Source: Streptomyces sp. NBC_01454
GTDB lineage: Bacteria > Actinomycetota > Actinomycetes > Streptomycetales > Streptomycetaceae
DNA length: 64,000 nucleotides
Reading direction: 5' to 3'
Assembly (NCBI RefSeq): GCF_036227565.1
Contig: NZ_CP109460.1
Span: forward strand, 1,116,001 to 1,180,000
The position numbers and the translations under genes were made by a program. This document shows positions 50,632 through 59,336 of the stretch, in pieces (within the stretch, counting starts at the first letter, position 1; the number at the start of each line of letters is the position of its first letter). The notes under the pieces are model-generated. The model saw only the letters and a list, made by a program, of their open reading frames with translations, made no database searches and had not been told where the DNA came from.

Positions 50632-51798
50632 CCCCCGCGTCAGCCCGTCGGCCGCCGCGCCCCGGCTCAGTACCGCCTTGCCGATCTTCTTGCCGACCTG
50701 GCCGTGACCGGTGGTCCGACCCAGTTTGCGCACCCGCACCCGCGCCCCTTGCTCGGCGAGCTGAGGGATGTACTCGGCCCTGACGACCCGCCAGCGGCCT
50801 CCGGCCGGGTGCGGCGGGGCGAACCGGAAGCGGGCGATGCTGCTCCAGGTGCCGTGCGGCTTCTTCGTGGCCCCGGTGATCTGGTCGCCGAGCCCGTAGA
50901 CGACCCAGGTGCCGTTGACCTTCTCGTAGGGCTGCGGGGTGTGTGCCCGGGTGCCCACGATCAGATCGATGTCGGGCCGCCCGTGGGACCTGGAGGCGGT
51001 GAGCGCACGGGCGAGCGCGAGCTGCCGGCCGTCGGGGGCCGTGCGGTGCGCCGCGCCCCAATACGGGCTGACGACCACGACGTCGGCCCCGGCCCGGCGG
51101 GCCGCCCGGGCATCGTCGATGATCCGCCGCTCGTCGAGCGGATCGACCACCCAGCGCGCGGGCGCCGCGCGGCGGGCGCCCCCGGTGCCCTCGGTGTACG
51201 ACAGCTGGGCCACCCGTGCGCCGCCGGGGGCCCGCAGCAGCGCCGGGCTGCCGCTACCGGCCGCGTCACGCGCCGAGCCCGCATGCCGCAGCCCGACGGT
51301 GTCCAGCGCGTCCAGGGTGCGCCGCACACCCGGGACGCCCTGATCGAGGGCATGGCCGGAGGCGGTGGCGCAGGAGTCGTAGCCGGTCGCCTTCAGGGCG
51401 GTGGCGATCTGCGGCGGCGCCTGGAGCACGGGGTACCCGGCGAAGGGCCCGTCCAGCGGCCCGAGCGGTGCGCCGAGCTGACACAGCGCCAGGCCGGCGG
51501 AGGAGATGACCGGCCGCACGCCCTTGAGCATCGGCCGGTAGTCGTAGCCGTCGTGCGCGGCGTCCTTCCGTGCCGTGGCGAGGACCGCCGGCTGGGAGGG
51601 GAGGACGGCACCCGCGGCGACCAGCGTGAAGGGCCGGCGGGCGGCGACGACGGGGGCGCCGGCGTGGGCGCGGGGCGAGGGTTCCGGGGTGGGCCGCGGC
51701 GCCGGCCGCGGTACGGCGTGCGAGCCTCCGCAGCCCACGGCCAGCGCGGCCAGCGCGACCAGCACGGCAACGGCGGCAGACCGGGTGTACGCGCTCAT
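50626..51798 (-). CDS. CapA-like lipoprotein (poly-gamma-glutamate capsule family)
   Basis: A 390-residue lipoprotein: signal peptide with a lipobox at ALAVGC (Cys near residue 23), a Pro/Ala linker, then a CapA-type calcineurin-like phosphoesterase fold (ATGYDSCATASGHALDQG, ADVVVVSPYWGAAHRTAP, DLIVGTRAHTPQPYEKVNGT, WVVYGLGDQI). The usual metal ligands look eroded: the first motif is VAAGAVL instead of a GD motif, the N-N-H-x-x-D motif reads SGHALD, and HWG-x-E reads YWGAAH. It may be a non-catalytic member. GTG at 51807 is an alternative start. Confidence 0.75.
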   Translation of the reverse strand: MSAYTRSAAVAVLVALAALAVGCGGSHAVPRPAPRPTPEPSPRAHAGAPVVAARRPFTLVAAGAVLPSQPAVLATARKDAAHDGYDYRPMLKGVRPVISSAGLALCQLGAPLGPLDGPFAGYPVLQAPPQIATALKATGYDSCATASGHALDQGVPGVRRTLDALDTVGLRHAGSARDAAGSGSPALLRAPGGARVAQLSYTEGTGGARRAAPARWVVDPLDERRIIDDARAARRAGADVVVVSPYWGAAHRTAPDGRQLALARALTASRSHGRPDIDLIVGTRAHTPQPYEKVNGTWVVYGLGDQITGATKKPHGTWSSIARFRFAPPHPAGGRWRVVRAEYIPQLAEQGARVRVRKLGRTTGHGQVGKKIGKAVLSRGAAADGLTRGR

Positions 51799-51857
51799 GC
51801 TCGACACATATCAGCAGATTTATGCCAGCAAATGGTCCCGTCCCCCGGTGTCCGGCA

Positions 51858-51905
51858 CTCTCCCCCATACGGACCCCTGGCTCCCGCGGGCTCGGGGGAG
51901 GTGGC
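51858..51905 (+). repeat. Dispersed CTCTCCCCC mini-repeat, intergenic copy
   Basis: It starts CTCTCCCCCATACGG and ends GGGCTCGGGGGAGGTGG, the same start and G-run end as the copies inside the acyl-CoA dehydrogenase and the ferredoxin reductase. It sits between the capA-like gene and the alpha/beta hydrolase gene. Confidence 0.45.
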
Positions 51906-51992
51906 GGAGCGCGCCGGGCGTACGTCCGGCGCGCTCGGGCCGGCCGTCCGTCCCGGCCCTCGGCCGCCGGGAACCCTCTAGCATCGGCACGT

Positions 51993-52796
51993 ATGAACTG
52001 TGAACCGCCTCCGGGCCGTGAGCCGCTTCATGTGACGGTGTGGGACGAGGCGACGCCCGGTGCACCGCGGGCGCTGCTGGTCCACGGCACCATGAGCTGG
52101 GGCACGGAGTGCTTCGCGGGCCAGCGGCCGCTGGCCGAGATGTTCCGTCTCGAACTCGTCGACCGGCGCGGCTTCGGCGACAGCCCGGACACCGAGCGCA
52201 GCGACTACGCCATCGACGCCGAGGATCTCACCCAACTGCTCGGCACCGGCGCACACTTGGTCGGGCATTCCTACGGCGCGGCCGCCGTGATGCTGGCCGC
52301 TTCGGCCCGCCCGGAGGCCGTGCAGTCACTGACCCTCATCGAGCCGTCCGTGCTGCGCACCGCGGCCGGGCATCCCCTCGTGGCGGCCGCCCTGGAACGC
52401 ATCCGGGCGTCGTTCGCAGGTCCCGCCGAGGAGTTGAGCCCGCACGAGCATCTGCGGCGGTCCACCGAGCCGTACGGCCTGCCGCTGCCGGAGTCGACCC
52501 CGCGGCTGCTGCGTGCGGTGCGCTCGGCGATGCGCGAACGGCCCGTGTGGGAAGCGGAGATCCCGCTCGGTCCGCTGGCCAGAGCGACCATGCCCAAGGC
52601 GGTCATCAACGGGACCTGGGAGACCGCGCACCCGGCCTACCGGGAGTTCACCGGCGAGGCGCTGGCGGCCTGCGGGGAGTATCTCGCCGAGGTGATCGGC
52701 GCCCGGCACATCCGGGTGAGCGGCGCGGCCCACGCCCCGCACCAGGACCGCCCGGAACAGGTGAACGCGGTACTCACCCGGCTGTGGCAGCACTGA
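51993..52796 (+). CDS. Alpha/beta-fold hydrolase
   Basis: A 267-residue alpha/beta hydrolase with the oxyanion turn LLVHGTMSWG, the nucleophile elbow GHSYGAAA (Ser), and the late His in SGAAHAPHQDRPE. The acid is probably the Asp of the strand-7 region or nearby. The substrate is unknown; esters, amides and lactones are all possible. The ATG at 51993 opens the conserved N-terminus (MNCEPPPGREPLHVTVWDEA). It converges on the Mrr-TerD fusion gene. Confidence 0.85.
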   Translation: MNCEPPPGREPLHVTVWDEATPGAPRALLVHGTMSWGTECFAGQRPLAEMFRLELVDRRGFGDSPDTERSDYAIDAEDLTQLLGTGAHLVGHSYGAAAVMLAASARPEAVQSLTLIEPSVLRTAAGHPLVAAALERIRASFAGPAEELSPHEHLRRSTEPYGLPLPESTPRLLRAVRSAMRERPVWEAEIPLGPLARATMPKAVINGTWETAHPAYREFTGEALAACGEYLAEVIGARHIRVSGAAHAPHQDRPEQVNAVLTRLWQH

Positions 52797-52847
52797 CGAG
52801 GGCGGCGAAGCCGGGGGTGTGGAGCGGACCGCAGCTGCCCCGCCCCC

Positions 52848-54932
52848 TCACGCGACCTCAATGCCGTACTCCTGCACCAGCGCCTCCAGGCCGCCGGCGA
52901 AGCCCTTGCCGCCGATCACGAAGTCCCAGTCACCGCCCGGCCGTTGCCGGAACGAGCCCAGGACCAGGGCGGTCTCTCCCGGCCGCCCGTCCGAGACCTC
53001 CAGTTGCCCCAGCTCCTCCCCCGAGGCGTCCAGCAGCCGGATCCGGGCATCGGTGAAACCGGAGAGATCGGCGTCGGGGTTGACCTGGGGGTCGATCGCG
53101 GCGACCAGGACCAGCCGGTCGGCGTCCGCCGGCAGCGCCTCGAACCGCACCTGCATCGCGGCACGGTCGGGGGCGAACCCGGGCAGCATCCGCACCGAAC
53201 CGTCCGGATTGCGCGGGTTGTTGTAGAAGACGAACTGCTCGTCGCCGAGCACCCCGGCCCCCTTGCACACCAGGGCACAGACATCGAGGGCGACCTCGCC
53301 GGACCAGTTCATGCCGAGGATGTTGTGGTCGGGTGGCTCCTCGGCGGAGTCGGGCCCGGCCGGGGCGGCCGCGCCGAGCCGGCCGCGCAGCCCGTACCGT
53401 CCGAGCAGATCGACGAGTTCGGGTCCGGCGATGAGGCCGAGCGGCTTGCCGTTGGCGAAGGTGTGGGCGCCGGGACCGAACCGGGAGGTCGTCACCAGCA
53501 CGCCCTTGTTGGCGCCCTCGGACTGGACGGTGCCGTAGAGGTCGCGGACAGCGGTGGGCGGGACGGTGTGGCGGTAGCGCTTGACCTGCACCACGATCTT
53601 GCCGCCGCGGACCGGGTCGGGATCCAGCGCGTCCACATCGACCCCACCGTCGCCGGACCGCTGGGTGGTCACGGCCTGCATGCCCATGGCCCGGAACAGT
53701 TCGGCGATCAGGTTCTCGAAGGCGACCGGGTCCATCTCGTAGAGATCCGGCTCGCTGTCCGTGCCGTGCGAGACGACCGCGGCCCCGCCGTCGACGTCGC
53801 CGGGCAGCCGTCCGGGGCGCACCGCGGCCCGCTGGTCGGGGCGGGCGGAGAGCTGGCCGCGCAGCCCCTCGGTCAGACACTCCACCGCGCTGACCTGTTC
53901 GAGGCGGAGCAGGCCGAAGGCGCCGCGGGGCGCCATGACGGTCGCCAGACACACCCGGGCGGGGCGGCCGGTCGCCGGGTCGACATCGTCCACGAAGCCG
54001 TTGAGCGCCACCGATTCCAGCGTCCCGTGGGTGTCGGCGGCGAAGAGGTCGCGCAGCACCAGCAGCATGCTCTGGGCCAGCACATCGCGGTAGAGCGCCC
54101 GGCACTGCGCGGCCGGCCGGGCGGTCTCCTTCTCCTGGTCGGCGGTGGGCATGTACCGGACGGATTTGGTCTGCGGAACGATGTCGTAGCCGGGGAGTTC
54201 CCAGTCCAGCACGAGCTGGCGGGCGGCCGGGTCGTAGGCCGCGGCGACCTGCCGGGGAAAGCCCTCCGGCCAGGCTATGGAGGAGTACAGCGCGGCCGAG
54301 AAGTACTCGACGGCCGCATCCGCGTCGCCGTCGCGCAGGCCGCGGCGCAGCTCCTCGATGCCGGAATTGTGTGCCCGGATGTCCTGCAGCGCCCCGGCGG
54401 CCCACTGGTCGTACTGCTGCCGGTAGGCGGTGAGTTGGGCCTGCCGGCGGCTCTCCGCGGCCTGGGCGGCGTACCAGTCCTGTTCGTAGCGGGCGCGGGC
54501 CTCTTCCTGGGCGCGGTCGCGGCGGGCGCCGAGTTGCCAGCCGCCGGTGGGCGTGTGGTAGCGGGCCGGGTCGGGCATCGGCACCGGGGTGGCCAGGGCG
54601 CCGGGCGCGAACTCCTCGACCTGCTCGGGGCGCAGCAGCGCGGCGGTGGTGAAGGCGGGGGCGCGGCAGCCGTCGGCGAGCAGGCCACAGAGCGCGGCGA
54701 CCCGGGCCGCCAGCTCCTCGGTACGGCGGCGGGCGTCGGCCTCACGCTGCTGCCGGTAGGCCGTCTGCCGCTCGCGGTGCATCCGCGCCATGGCGCGTTC
54801 GGCGTCCCGGGCCTGCCGCTCCTGGTCGCGCTGCTGCTGTGCCAGCGCGCGGCGCTGGGCTTCCTGCTGGCGCTGCTGCTGACGCTGCGCCTCGGCCCAG
54901 ACAGCCATTAATCCATGGGAACGGCGGCTCAT
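52848..54932 (-). CDS. Coiled-coil / Mrr-type nuclease / TerD fusion protein
   Basis: A 694-residue three-part protein. Residues 1 to about 75 form a Gln/Arg-rich coiled coil (QRQQQRQQEAQRRALAQQQR); the middle (to about 380) is helical and beta-rich without a clear family. About 395-500 is an Mrr/REase-like domain: FENLIAELFRAMGMQAVTTQ, GDGGVDVDAL (Asp432) and KIVVQVKRY (Lys451), an intact D-x(n)-QxK nuclease site. The C-terminus (about 525-694) is a TerD/stress domain (MNWSGEVALDVCALVC, DEQFVFYNNPRNPDG). Mrr domains cleave modified or foreign DNA and TerD domains serve stress sensing, so a defence role is plausible but unproven. Confidence 0.85.
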   Translation of the reverse strand: MSRRSHGLMAVWAEAQRQQQRQQEAQRRALAQQQRDQERQARDAERAMARMHRERQTAYRQQREADARRRTEELAARVAALCGLLADGCRAPAFTTAALLRPEQVEEFAPGALATPVPMPDPARYHTPTGGWQLGARRDRAQEEARARYEQDWYAAQAAESRRQAQLTAYRQQYDQWAAGALQDIRAHNSGIEELRRGLRDGDADAAVEYFSAALYSSIAWPEGFPRQVAAAYDPAARQLVLDWELPGYDIVPQTKSVRYMPTADQEKETARPAAQCRALYRDVLAQSMLLVLRDLFAADTHGTLESVALNGFVDDVDPATGRPARVCLATVMAPRGAFGLLRLEQVSAVECLTEGLRGQLSARPDQRAAVRPGRLPGDVDGGAAVVSHGTDSEPDLYEMDPVAFENLIAELFRAMGMQAVTTQRSGDGGVDVDALDPDPVRGGKIVVQVKRYRHTVPPTAVRDLYGTVQSEGANKGVLVTTSRFGPGAHTFANGKPLGLIAGPELVDLLGRYGLRGRLGAAAPAGPDSAEEPPDHNILGMNWSGEVALDVCALVCKGAGVLGDEQFVFYNNPRNPDGSVRMLPGFAPDRAAMQVRFEALPADADRLVLVAAIDPQVNPDADLSGFTDARIRLLDASGEELGQLEVSDGRPGETALVLGSFRQRPGGDWDFVIGGKGFAGGLEALVQEYGIEVA

Positions 54933-55113
54933 GCTGGTCTTCGTCCTCCCCCCGGGGCAGCTGCCCCCGGAAACCCTTCGGAAGCGGCCTCACCTGCGCT
55001 GTTGATACGACTTTAGCGGGGGAGCGCGAGACCGGTCACCGGTTGTGGACGAAGAGGCGCCGCGTTGTCCACAGCGCGCCCCGGCCGGCACCGCGACCGG
55101 GGCGCGTCCGGCG

Positions 55114-55458
55114 TCATCCGGCTGCCGCGGCCCGCAGCTTCGCCGCCGTCGTCGCCGGGTCGTAGCCGTCGGCCACGCCCGGCACCAGCACCACATCGCC
55201 GGCCATGTGCCGGGTGCGCAGCGGAAGGATCTCCCGGTAGGCGGGCGAGTCGTACCAGCCACGGGCCTGCGCCATGTCCGGGAAGGCGATGACGACGACG
55301 GTTCCGGGCCAGCTGCCCTCCTTGACCACCGCCTCGTCACCGTGCACGAGGAAGCGGCCGCCGAAGGGGTCCATCGTCGCCTGGATGGTCTCGATGTACG
55401 TGAGGATCTCCGGGTGCAGGCCGGCGGGACGCAGGTGGGCGATGGCGTAAGCGGTCAT
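55114..55458 (-). CDS. DUF1330-family protein
   Basis: A 114-residue dimeric alpha/beta-barrel (ferredoxin-like) protein of the DUF1330 family: MTAYAIAHLRPAGLHPEILT, GGRFLVHGDEAVVKEGSWPG and VVVIAFPDMAQARGWYDSPA are the family strands and helix. Function unknown; relatives are small cytoplasmic proteins of possible isomerase or binding role. The ATG at 55458 starts exactly at the first strand. It lies downstream of the 574-aa helical protein gene, with 142 bases between. Confidence 0.88.
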   Translation of the reverse strand: MTAYAIAHLRPAGLHPEILTYIETIQATMDPFGGRFLVHGDEAVVKEGSWPGTVVVIAFPDMAQARGWYDSPAYREILPLRTRHMAGDVVLVPGVADGYDPATTAAKLRAAAAG

Positions 55459-55600
55459 GGTGCGGCCTTTCCCGTGGGCGGTTGGTCCGTCGGTGTCCAC
55501 CGTTCCATTCGCCGCGGCACGGGTCGATTACCTCCGGGGTCATCGCGGCGGCTTCGGCCCCCGGGGAGCCCGCGCGCCAAGGCGGGGTGCCCACAGCCGG

Positions 55601-57325
55601 TTACGCCACCGGCGACCCGGTTTCGGCCGGTGCGCTCGCGTCGGTTGTGGTCGGGGCCGGGCCCGGCCCTCCGGCGGCATGCACGGCTGCCAGGGCGGTG
55701 ACGACGCTCTGCGTCCATGACAGCATCGCCCGCTCCCGCTCCTCGGGATCGTCGCAGGCCGGGCGGCCGAAGGCGCCGCACGGGCTCTGCTGGGCGAGGA
55801 GGAACGCCACGGCGTCCCGGGTGAGACGATGCGCCGCCCCTCCCCTGCGGGCCAGGTCGCGGACGATGCCGGCGATCTTCCCCAGGTGATAGTTCCTCCA
55901 GGCCCCGGGCAGGTCGCCGGTGGCCGCCTCCGGGGCCGCAAGCGGCGCCGTGGTTCCGCCGCCGGTCAGCGCGGCGGCCCGCCGGGGGGACAACAGCCCG
56001 AGGTCGGCCAGACGCTGGACGCTGGGTGCCGCTTGGGCAGGGACGGTGTCCAGGAGTTCGACGGCGGCCGCGGTGGACGTCAGGAATCCGTCGAGCGAGA
56101 CACAGGTGATGCCGTGCGCCCGCAGACCGGACGCGAAGGCGCCGACGACCTCCATCCCGTGCTCCTGCCACACGGCGGCGTCCGCCTCCGCGAGGCGCGC
56201 GGCGCAGTCGAGGAGCAGCGGGCGGGTGAGTGCGGGCTCGCCCAGGGCATCGGCCGCGTGGGCGGCGGCCGCGGCGGCCGGCAGCCACCTGGCCGGGTCA
56301 TGGCGCCGGACCGTACGAGCCAGCCACTCCACCGCCCGCCGCAGTGGTTGCGCCACGTCCTGACGGGAGGGCAAGGCGGTGGGCCGGGCCGTCCGCAGCA
56401 CCCGGGGACTGCGGTCCAGGAGCGCGGCCAGGGCGGCGACGATGGTGGTGTGGTAGCCGGTGGCCCAGTGCCCGTAGGCGTCGTCGCCGTCGGTGAGGCC
56501 GGGGTGCACCACGCCCTGGGGGCCGTTCACCCGCCCGTCGGCCTCCTGGACCGAGAGCAGGAACTCCCAGGCCCTGCACGCCTCTTCGGAATCCCGCACC
56601 CCCAGACACAGCAGACAGCACAGCAGCTCCCCCACCAGGTCGGCATTGCCCTGACCGCGGGTGAGGACGAGAAGTGCCTCCAGGAGCTCGACCGCCGCGC
56701 CCTGGTCGAAGCTCCGTGGCCCGCTCGGCCGGCGCAGACCGAAGTCCGTGACGTAGAAGATCGTGTGGGTCAGGGCGTAGATGTCGCGGTCGGCGAGCTT
56801 GAGGACGTTGGGGCTGTTGTGCAGCAGCGTGAAGGGCATCACCTCCGCCATGGACGGCAGGGTGTGCGCAATGCCGCACAGCTCCAGGGTGTGCAGCAGA
56901 TCGAGCTGCCGGTAGGGGATCCGTTCGAAGGCGGCCGCATAACCGCCCGACACCGCCTGCTGGATGAGGGTCCGGAACTCCGGGTCCTCCCGCCCGCAGA
57001 GCCGCAGTGCCGCATACGTGCCCGCGTACAGCAGGAGGGCGGCCTCGTCCCGGGCGATCAGCTCGCGGTAGGAGGGCCGGGCCGCGATGTCCTGGATCGT
57101 GTCCAGGAGGGCCGCATGGTCGCCGTCCAGCGGCGCCGGGTCGAGACGCGCCCGCAGTCCCACCAGGAACGCGGTTTCGAGGAGGGCCTTACGGGCGAAC
57201 AACACCCCGTTCGGGGCCGCGTGGGCCGGGTCGATCCGATCGCGGCGCGCAGCGAGCCAGGCGACTGCCCGTGACCCCACCGCGCGCCTCTCTGCCGATC
57301 CGTCACCGGGCTGCGTCGTGTCCAT
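55601..57325 (-). CDS. Large helical (alpha/alpha-toroid-like) protein of unknown function, 574 aa
   Basis: A soluble, Ala/Leu-rich, all-helical protein without signal peptide. Repeated helical hairpins with Gly/Gln turns (LLSVQEADGRVNGPQGVVHP, GHWATGYHTTIVAALAALLD, FLLAQQSPCGAFGRPACDDP) recall alpha/alpha toroids such as terpene cyclases, LanC or DUF6895-type proteins, but no DxDD or zinc motif decides the family. GGGAGG precedes the ATG at 57325. The gene starts 34 bases after a 72-aa ORF on the same strand, so the two are probably translated together. The pairing of a small peptide with a toroid-like protein is suggestive of a peptide-handling system, but this is inference only. Confidence 0.6.
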   Translation of the reverse strand: MDTTQPGDGSAERRAVGSRAVAWLAARRDRIDPAHAAPNGVLFARKALLETAFLVGLRARLDPAPLDGDHAALLDTIQDIAARPSYRELIARDEAALLLYAGTYAALRLCGREDPEFRTLIQQAVSGGYAAAFERIPYRQLDLLHTLELCGIAHTLPSMAEVMPFTLLHNSPNVLKLADRDIYALTHTIFYVTDFGLRRPSGPRSFDQGAAVELLEALLVLTRGQGNADLVGELLCCLLCLGVRDSEEACRAWEFLLSVQEADGRVNGPQGVVHPGLTDGDDAYGHWATGYHTTIVAALAALLDRSPRVLRTARPTALPSRQDVAQPLRRAVEWLARTVRRHDPARWLPAAAAAAHAADALGEPALTRPLLLDCAARLAEADAAVWQEHGMEVVGAFASGLRAHGITCVSLDGFLTSTAAAVELLDTVPAQAAPSVQRLADLGLLSPRRAAALTGGGTTAPLAAPEAATGDLPGAWRNYHLGKIAGIVRDLARRGGAAHRLTRDAVAFLLAQQSPCGAFGRPACDDPEERERAMLSWTQSVVTALAAVHAAGGPGPAPTTTDASAPAETGSPVA

Positions 57326-57359
57326 TGAATGCCTCCCGGCGATCGGTGCTGTCGATGCC

Positions 57360-57578
57360 TCAGTTGCCGGCGGTGGTGGTGGTGTCGTCGGACTCCGCTA
57401 CGTGGTTGGCGACCACCAGGACGTAGCGCTCCCAGGCGAGCACATAGCCGGCCACCTCATCGAGTTGGCTGACCTGGTCGACGACGCGCTCCAACGGGAC
57501 GTTGAGGTCGACGAGCCCGCTGGTTCTCAGGAAGTCGAGCGCCTTCCGGGCATCGACAGAAGGGGGAGGACAGGACAT
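57360..57578 (-). CDS. Small protein (72 aa) paired with the helical protein
   Basis: MSCPPPSVDARKALDFLRTS starts right after a strong AAAAGGAGCAAGTC site. The sequence continues with amphipathic helices (PLERVVDQVSQLDEVAGYVL, AWERYVLVVANHVAESD) and ends in a Thr-rich tail DDTTTTAGN. No family is recognised. It could be a small regulatory partner or, speculatively, a precursor peptide with the acidic/Thr tail as a core. It is the first gene of the unit; a long gene-free region lies upstream. Confidence 0.6.
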   Translation of the reverse strand: MSCPPPSVDARKALDFLRTSGLVDLNVPLERVVDQVSQLDEVAGYVLAWERYVLVVANHVAESDDTTTTAGN

Positions 57579-58463
57579 GACTTGCTCCTTTTGAGTGGTT
57601 CGAAGGGACATTGCGAGTATCACGACGAATGACTGGGTGGTCACCGCATGCACTCCCTGTCGAAGCGCGGGCGCTTCCATCGGACCTGTTCGGAGCCGCT
57701 GTCGAGCGCGCCAAACCACCCCGAGGGGTGGGTAATCGCCAAGAGGTTCGGAAGAAAAGGGCGCGGCTTGACTCCGCCGCTACGGGGTCGGGGTTGACCG
57801 TCGGGGTCCCATCAGTCGCATCCCTACCGGGAGTTGGGGGTGGGAGCGGATCGAACCGGGTCGTCGGGCTGACCGTCTCGCACCGGGCCGGATCACGCGG
57901 GACCGGTCCGAGCGGAACCGAACCTCCGCGCCCATCCGGCGTTGCCCGCTCACCCTTACGGCATTACCCTGATGGCGTGACTACCGGGTCGGCCATGGGC
58001 CACGAGCGAGTGAGGTTCCCGGTCACCACGTGACCGCGAGGCGGGCGATCAGAGGCCCGCCCCTCCCCTCCTCCACAGTTCGCGCGTTCCGCGCCTTCTC
58101 CTCCGTATCTGTAGACGAATTCCGCCTGCGGGCCGTGCTGTTCGCCTACGGGATCCGGGATACGGACCACGGGTCACGCGCCACGAGCCGCACATTCCGC
58201 AAGCCTGCGCACCTTGCATGAATGCCGCTCCCGTCTCGTTCCCCTTCCGCGTTCCTCCTTCCCTCTTCTTCTTCCCTCTTCTTCTTCCCCCTTCCCCTTC
58301 CCGCTCCACGGCCATCTGCCGCCATTCCACGGCCCGTTCGCCGTGCACTGCGTCATGCCTTATTCGCGGGCACTGCGCCATGTCGGTCCAGCGTGCCCGC
58401 GATGGGTCCGTACACCTCCCGCGGACTCGTCCGCGCTCACCACTACAGGAGAAAACACCCACC
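57579..58463. other. 885-bp gene-free region
   Basis: No convincing gene is found on either strand. It contains the divergent promoters of the 72-aa and 280-aa genes, a small inverted repeat GGTCAC-CAC-GTGACC (58021-58035), and a 51-base pure pyrimidine tract (58252-58302). Several frames are open on both strands, but none has a ribosome site together with a recognisable protein. Confidence 0.5.
58252..58302. repeat. 51-bp pure pyrimidine tract
   Basis: The plus strand has only C and T from 58252 to 58302, including two copies of TTCCCTCTTCTTC in a row. Homopurine-homopyrimidine tracts of this length and near-mirror symmetry can form triplex DNA. It lies in the leader of the DDN-hemerythrin gene, about 160 bases before its start. 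Confidence 0.85.
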
Positions 58464-59306
58464 ATGCCCAACGATTTCAACCGACGGATCATCGAGGAGT
58501 TCCGCGCCCATGGCGGGCGGGTCGGTGGCCCCTTCGAGGGCGGCCGTCTGCTGCTGTTGACGACCACCGGCGCCCGGTCCGGTGCGTCGCACACCACCCC
58601 GCTCGGCTACCTTCCCGACGGTGGCGGACGCGCCCTGGTCATCGCCTCGGCCGCCGGGGCGCCCCGGCATCCGGCCTGGTTCCACAACCTGGTGGCCCAC
58701 CCCCGCGTCACGGTCGAGGCCGGCGTCTTCACTTACGAAGCAGAGGCCCTCGTCCTGGAGGGCATCGAACGCGACCGCGCCTTCGCCCGCGCGGCCGAGG
58801 CCGATCCCGGATGGTCCGCATACCAGGACCGGACCGAGCGGGTACTCCCGGTGGTCGCCCTCCAGGAAATTCCCGCGGGGCCGCCGAATATCGCCGCTGC
58901 CTCGGCGGGTGCCGCGCTCAAGGCCGTACATGACGGATTCCGGCGGGAACTCGACCTGATCCGCAAGGAAATCGCCGCATCGGGCCCGGGCCTCGGCGCC
59001 CAGCTCCGGGTCAATTGCCTGACGCTCTGCCAGGGTCTGCACCATCACCACACCGGTGAGGACGCCGGAATGTTTCCGATGCTCGGCCGGGGCCATCCCG
59101 AACTCGCCCCGGCCCTGGAGCGGATGCGCCAGGAACACGAGAAGCTCGCCGTTCTTCTCGGCGAACTGCGCCAGGTCATTTCCGCGCAAGACGCAGATCC
59201 TGAACGGGTGCTCGCCGAGGTCGAGCGGCTGACCGGGGAGGTGGAAAAGCATCTGGCCTACGAGGAGAAGCAGTTGATCCCGGTCCTCGACGGGCCCGTC
59301 TGCTGA
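58464..59306 (+). CDS. Deazaflavin-dependent nitroreductase-like / hemerythrin fusion
   Basis: A 280-residue fusion. Residues 1 to about 135 form a DDN-type split-barrel domain that binds F420 or a similar flavin (GRLLLLTTTGARSGASHTTP, WFHNLVAHPRVTVEAG). About 145-280 is a hemerythrin HHE domain with repeated His/Glu iron ligands (LHHHHTGEDAGMFPML, RMRQEHEKLAVLL, HLAYEEKQLIPVL). A diiron site next to a reductase domain suggests oxygen, NO or redox sensing or detoxification. AGGAG lies 12 bases before the ATG at 58464. Confidence 0.88.
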   Translation: MPNDFNRRIIEEFRAHGGRVGGPFEGGRLLLLTTTGARSGASHTTPLGYLPDGGGRALVIASAAGAPRHPAWFHNLVAHPRVTVEAGVFTYEAEALVLEGIERDRAFARAAEADPGWSAYQDRTERVLPVVALQEIPAGPPNIAAASAGAALKAVHDGFRRELDLIRKEIAASGPGLGAQLRVNCLTLCQGLHHHHTGEDAGMFPMLGRGHPELAPALERMRQEHEKLAVLLGELRQVISAQDADPERVLAEVERLTGEVEKHLAYEEKQLIPVLDGPVC

Positions 59307-59336
59307 GACCGGGCCGCGCCGGGCGGGTCAGGGCGG

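Noticed and set aside
57579..58463. Genes in the long region upstream of the hemerythrin fusion
   Set aside because: Several frames are open on both strands, but none has a ribosome site plus a plausible protein. The Ser/Pro/Phe-rich frame through the pyrimidine tract is an artefact of that tract.
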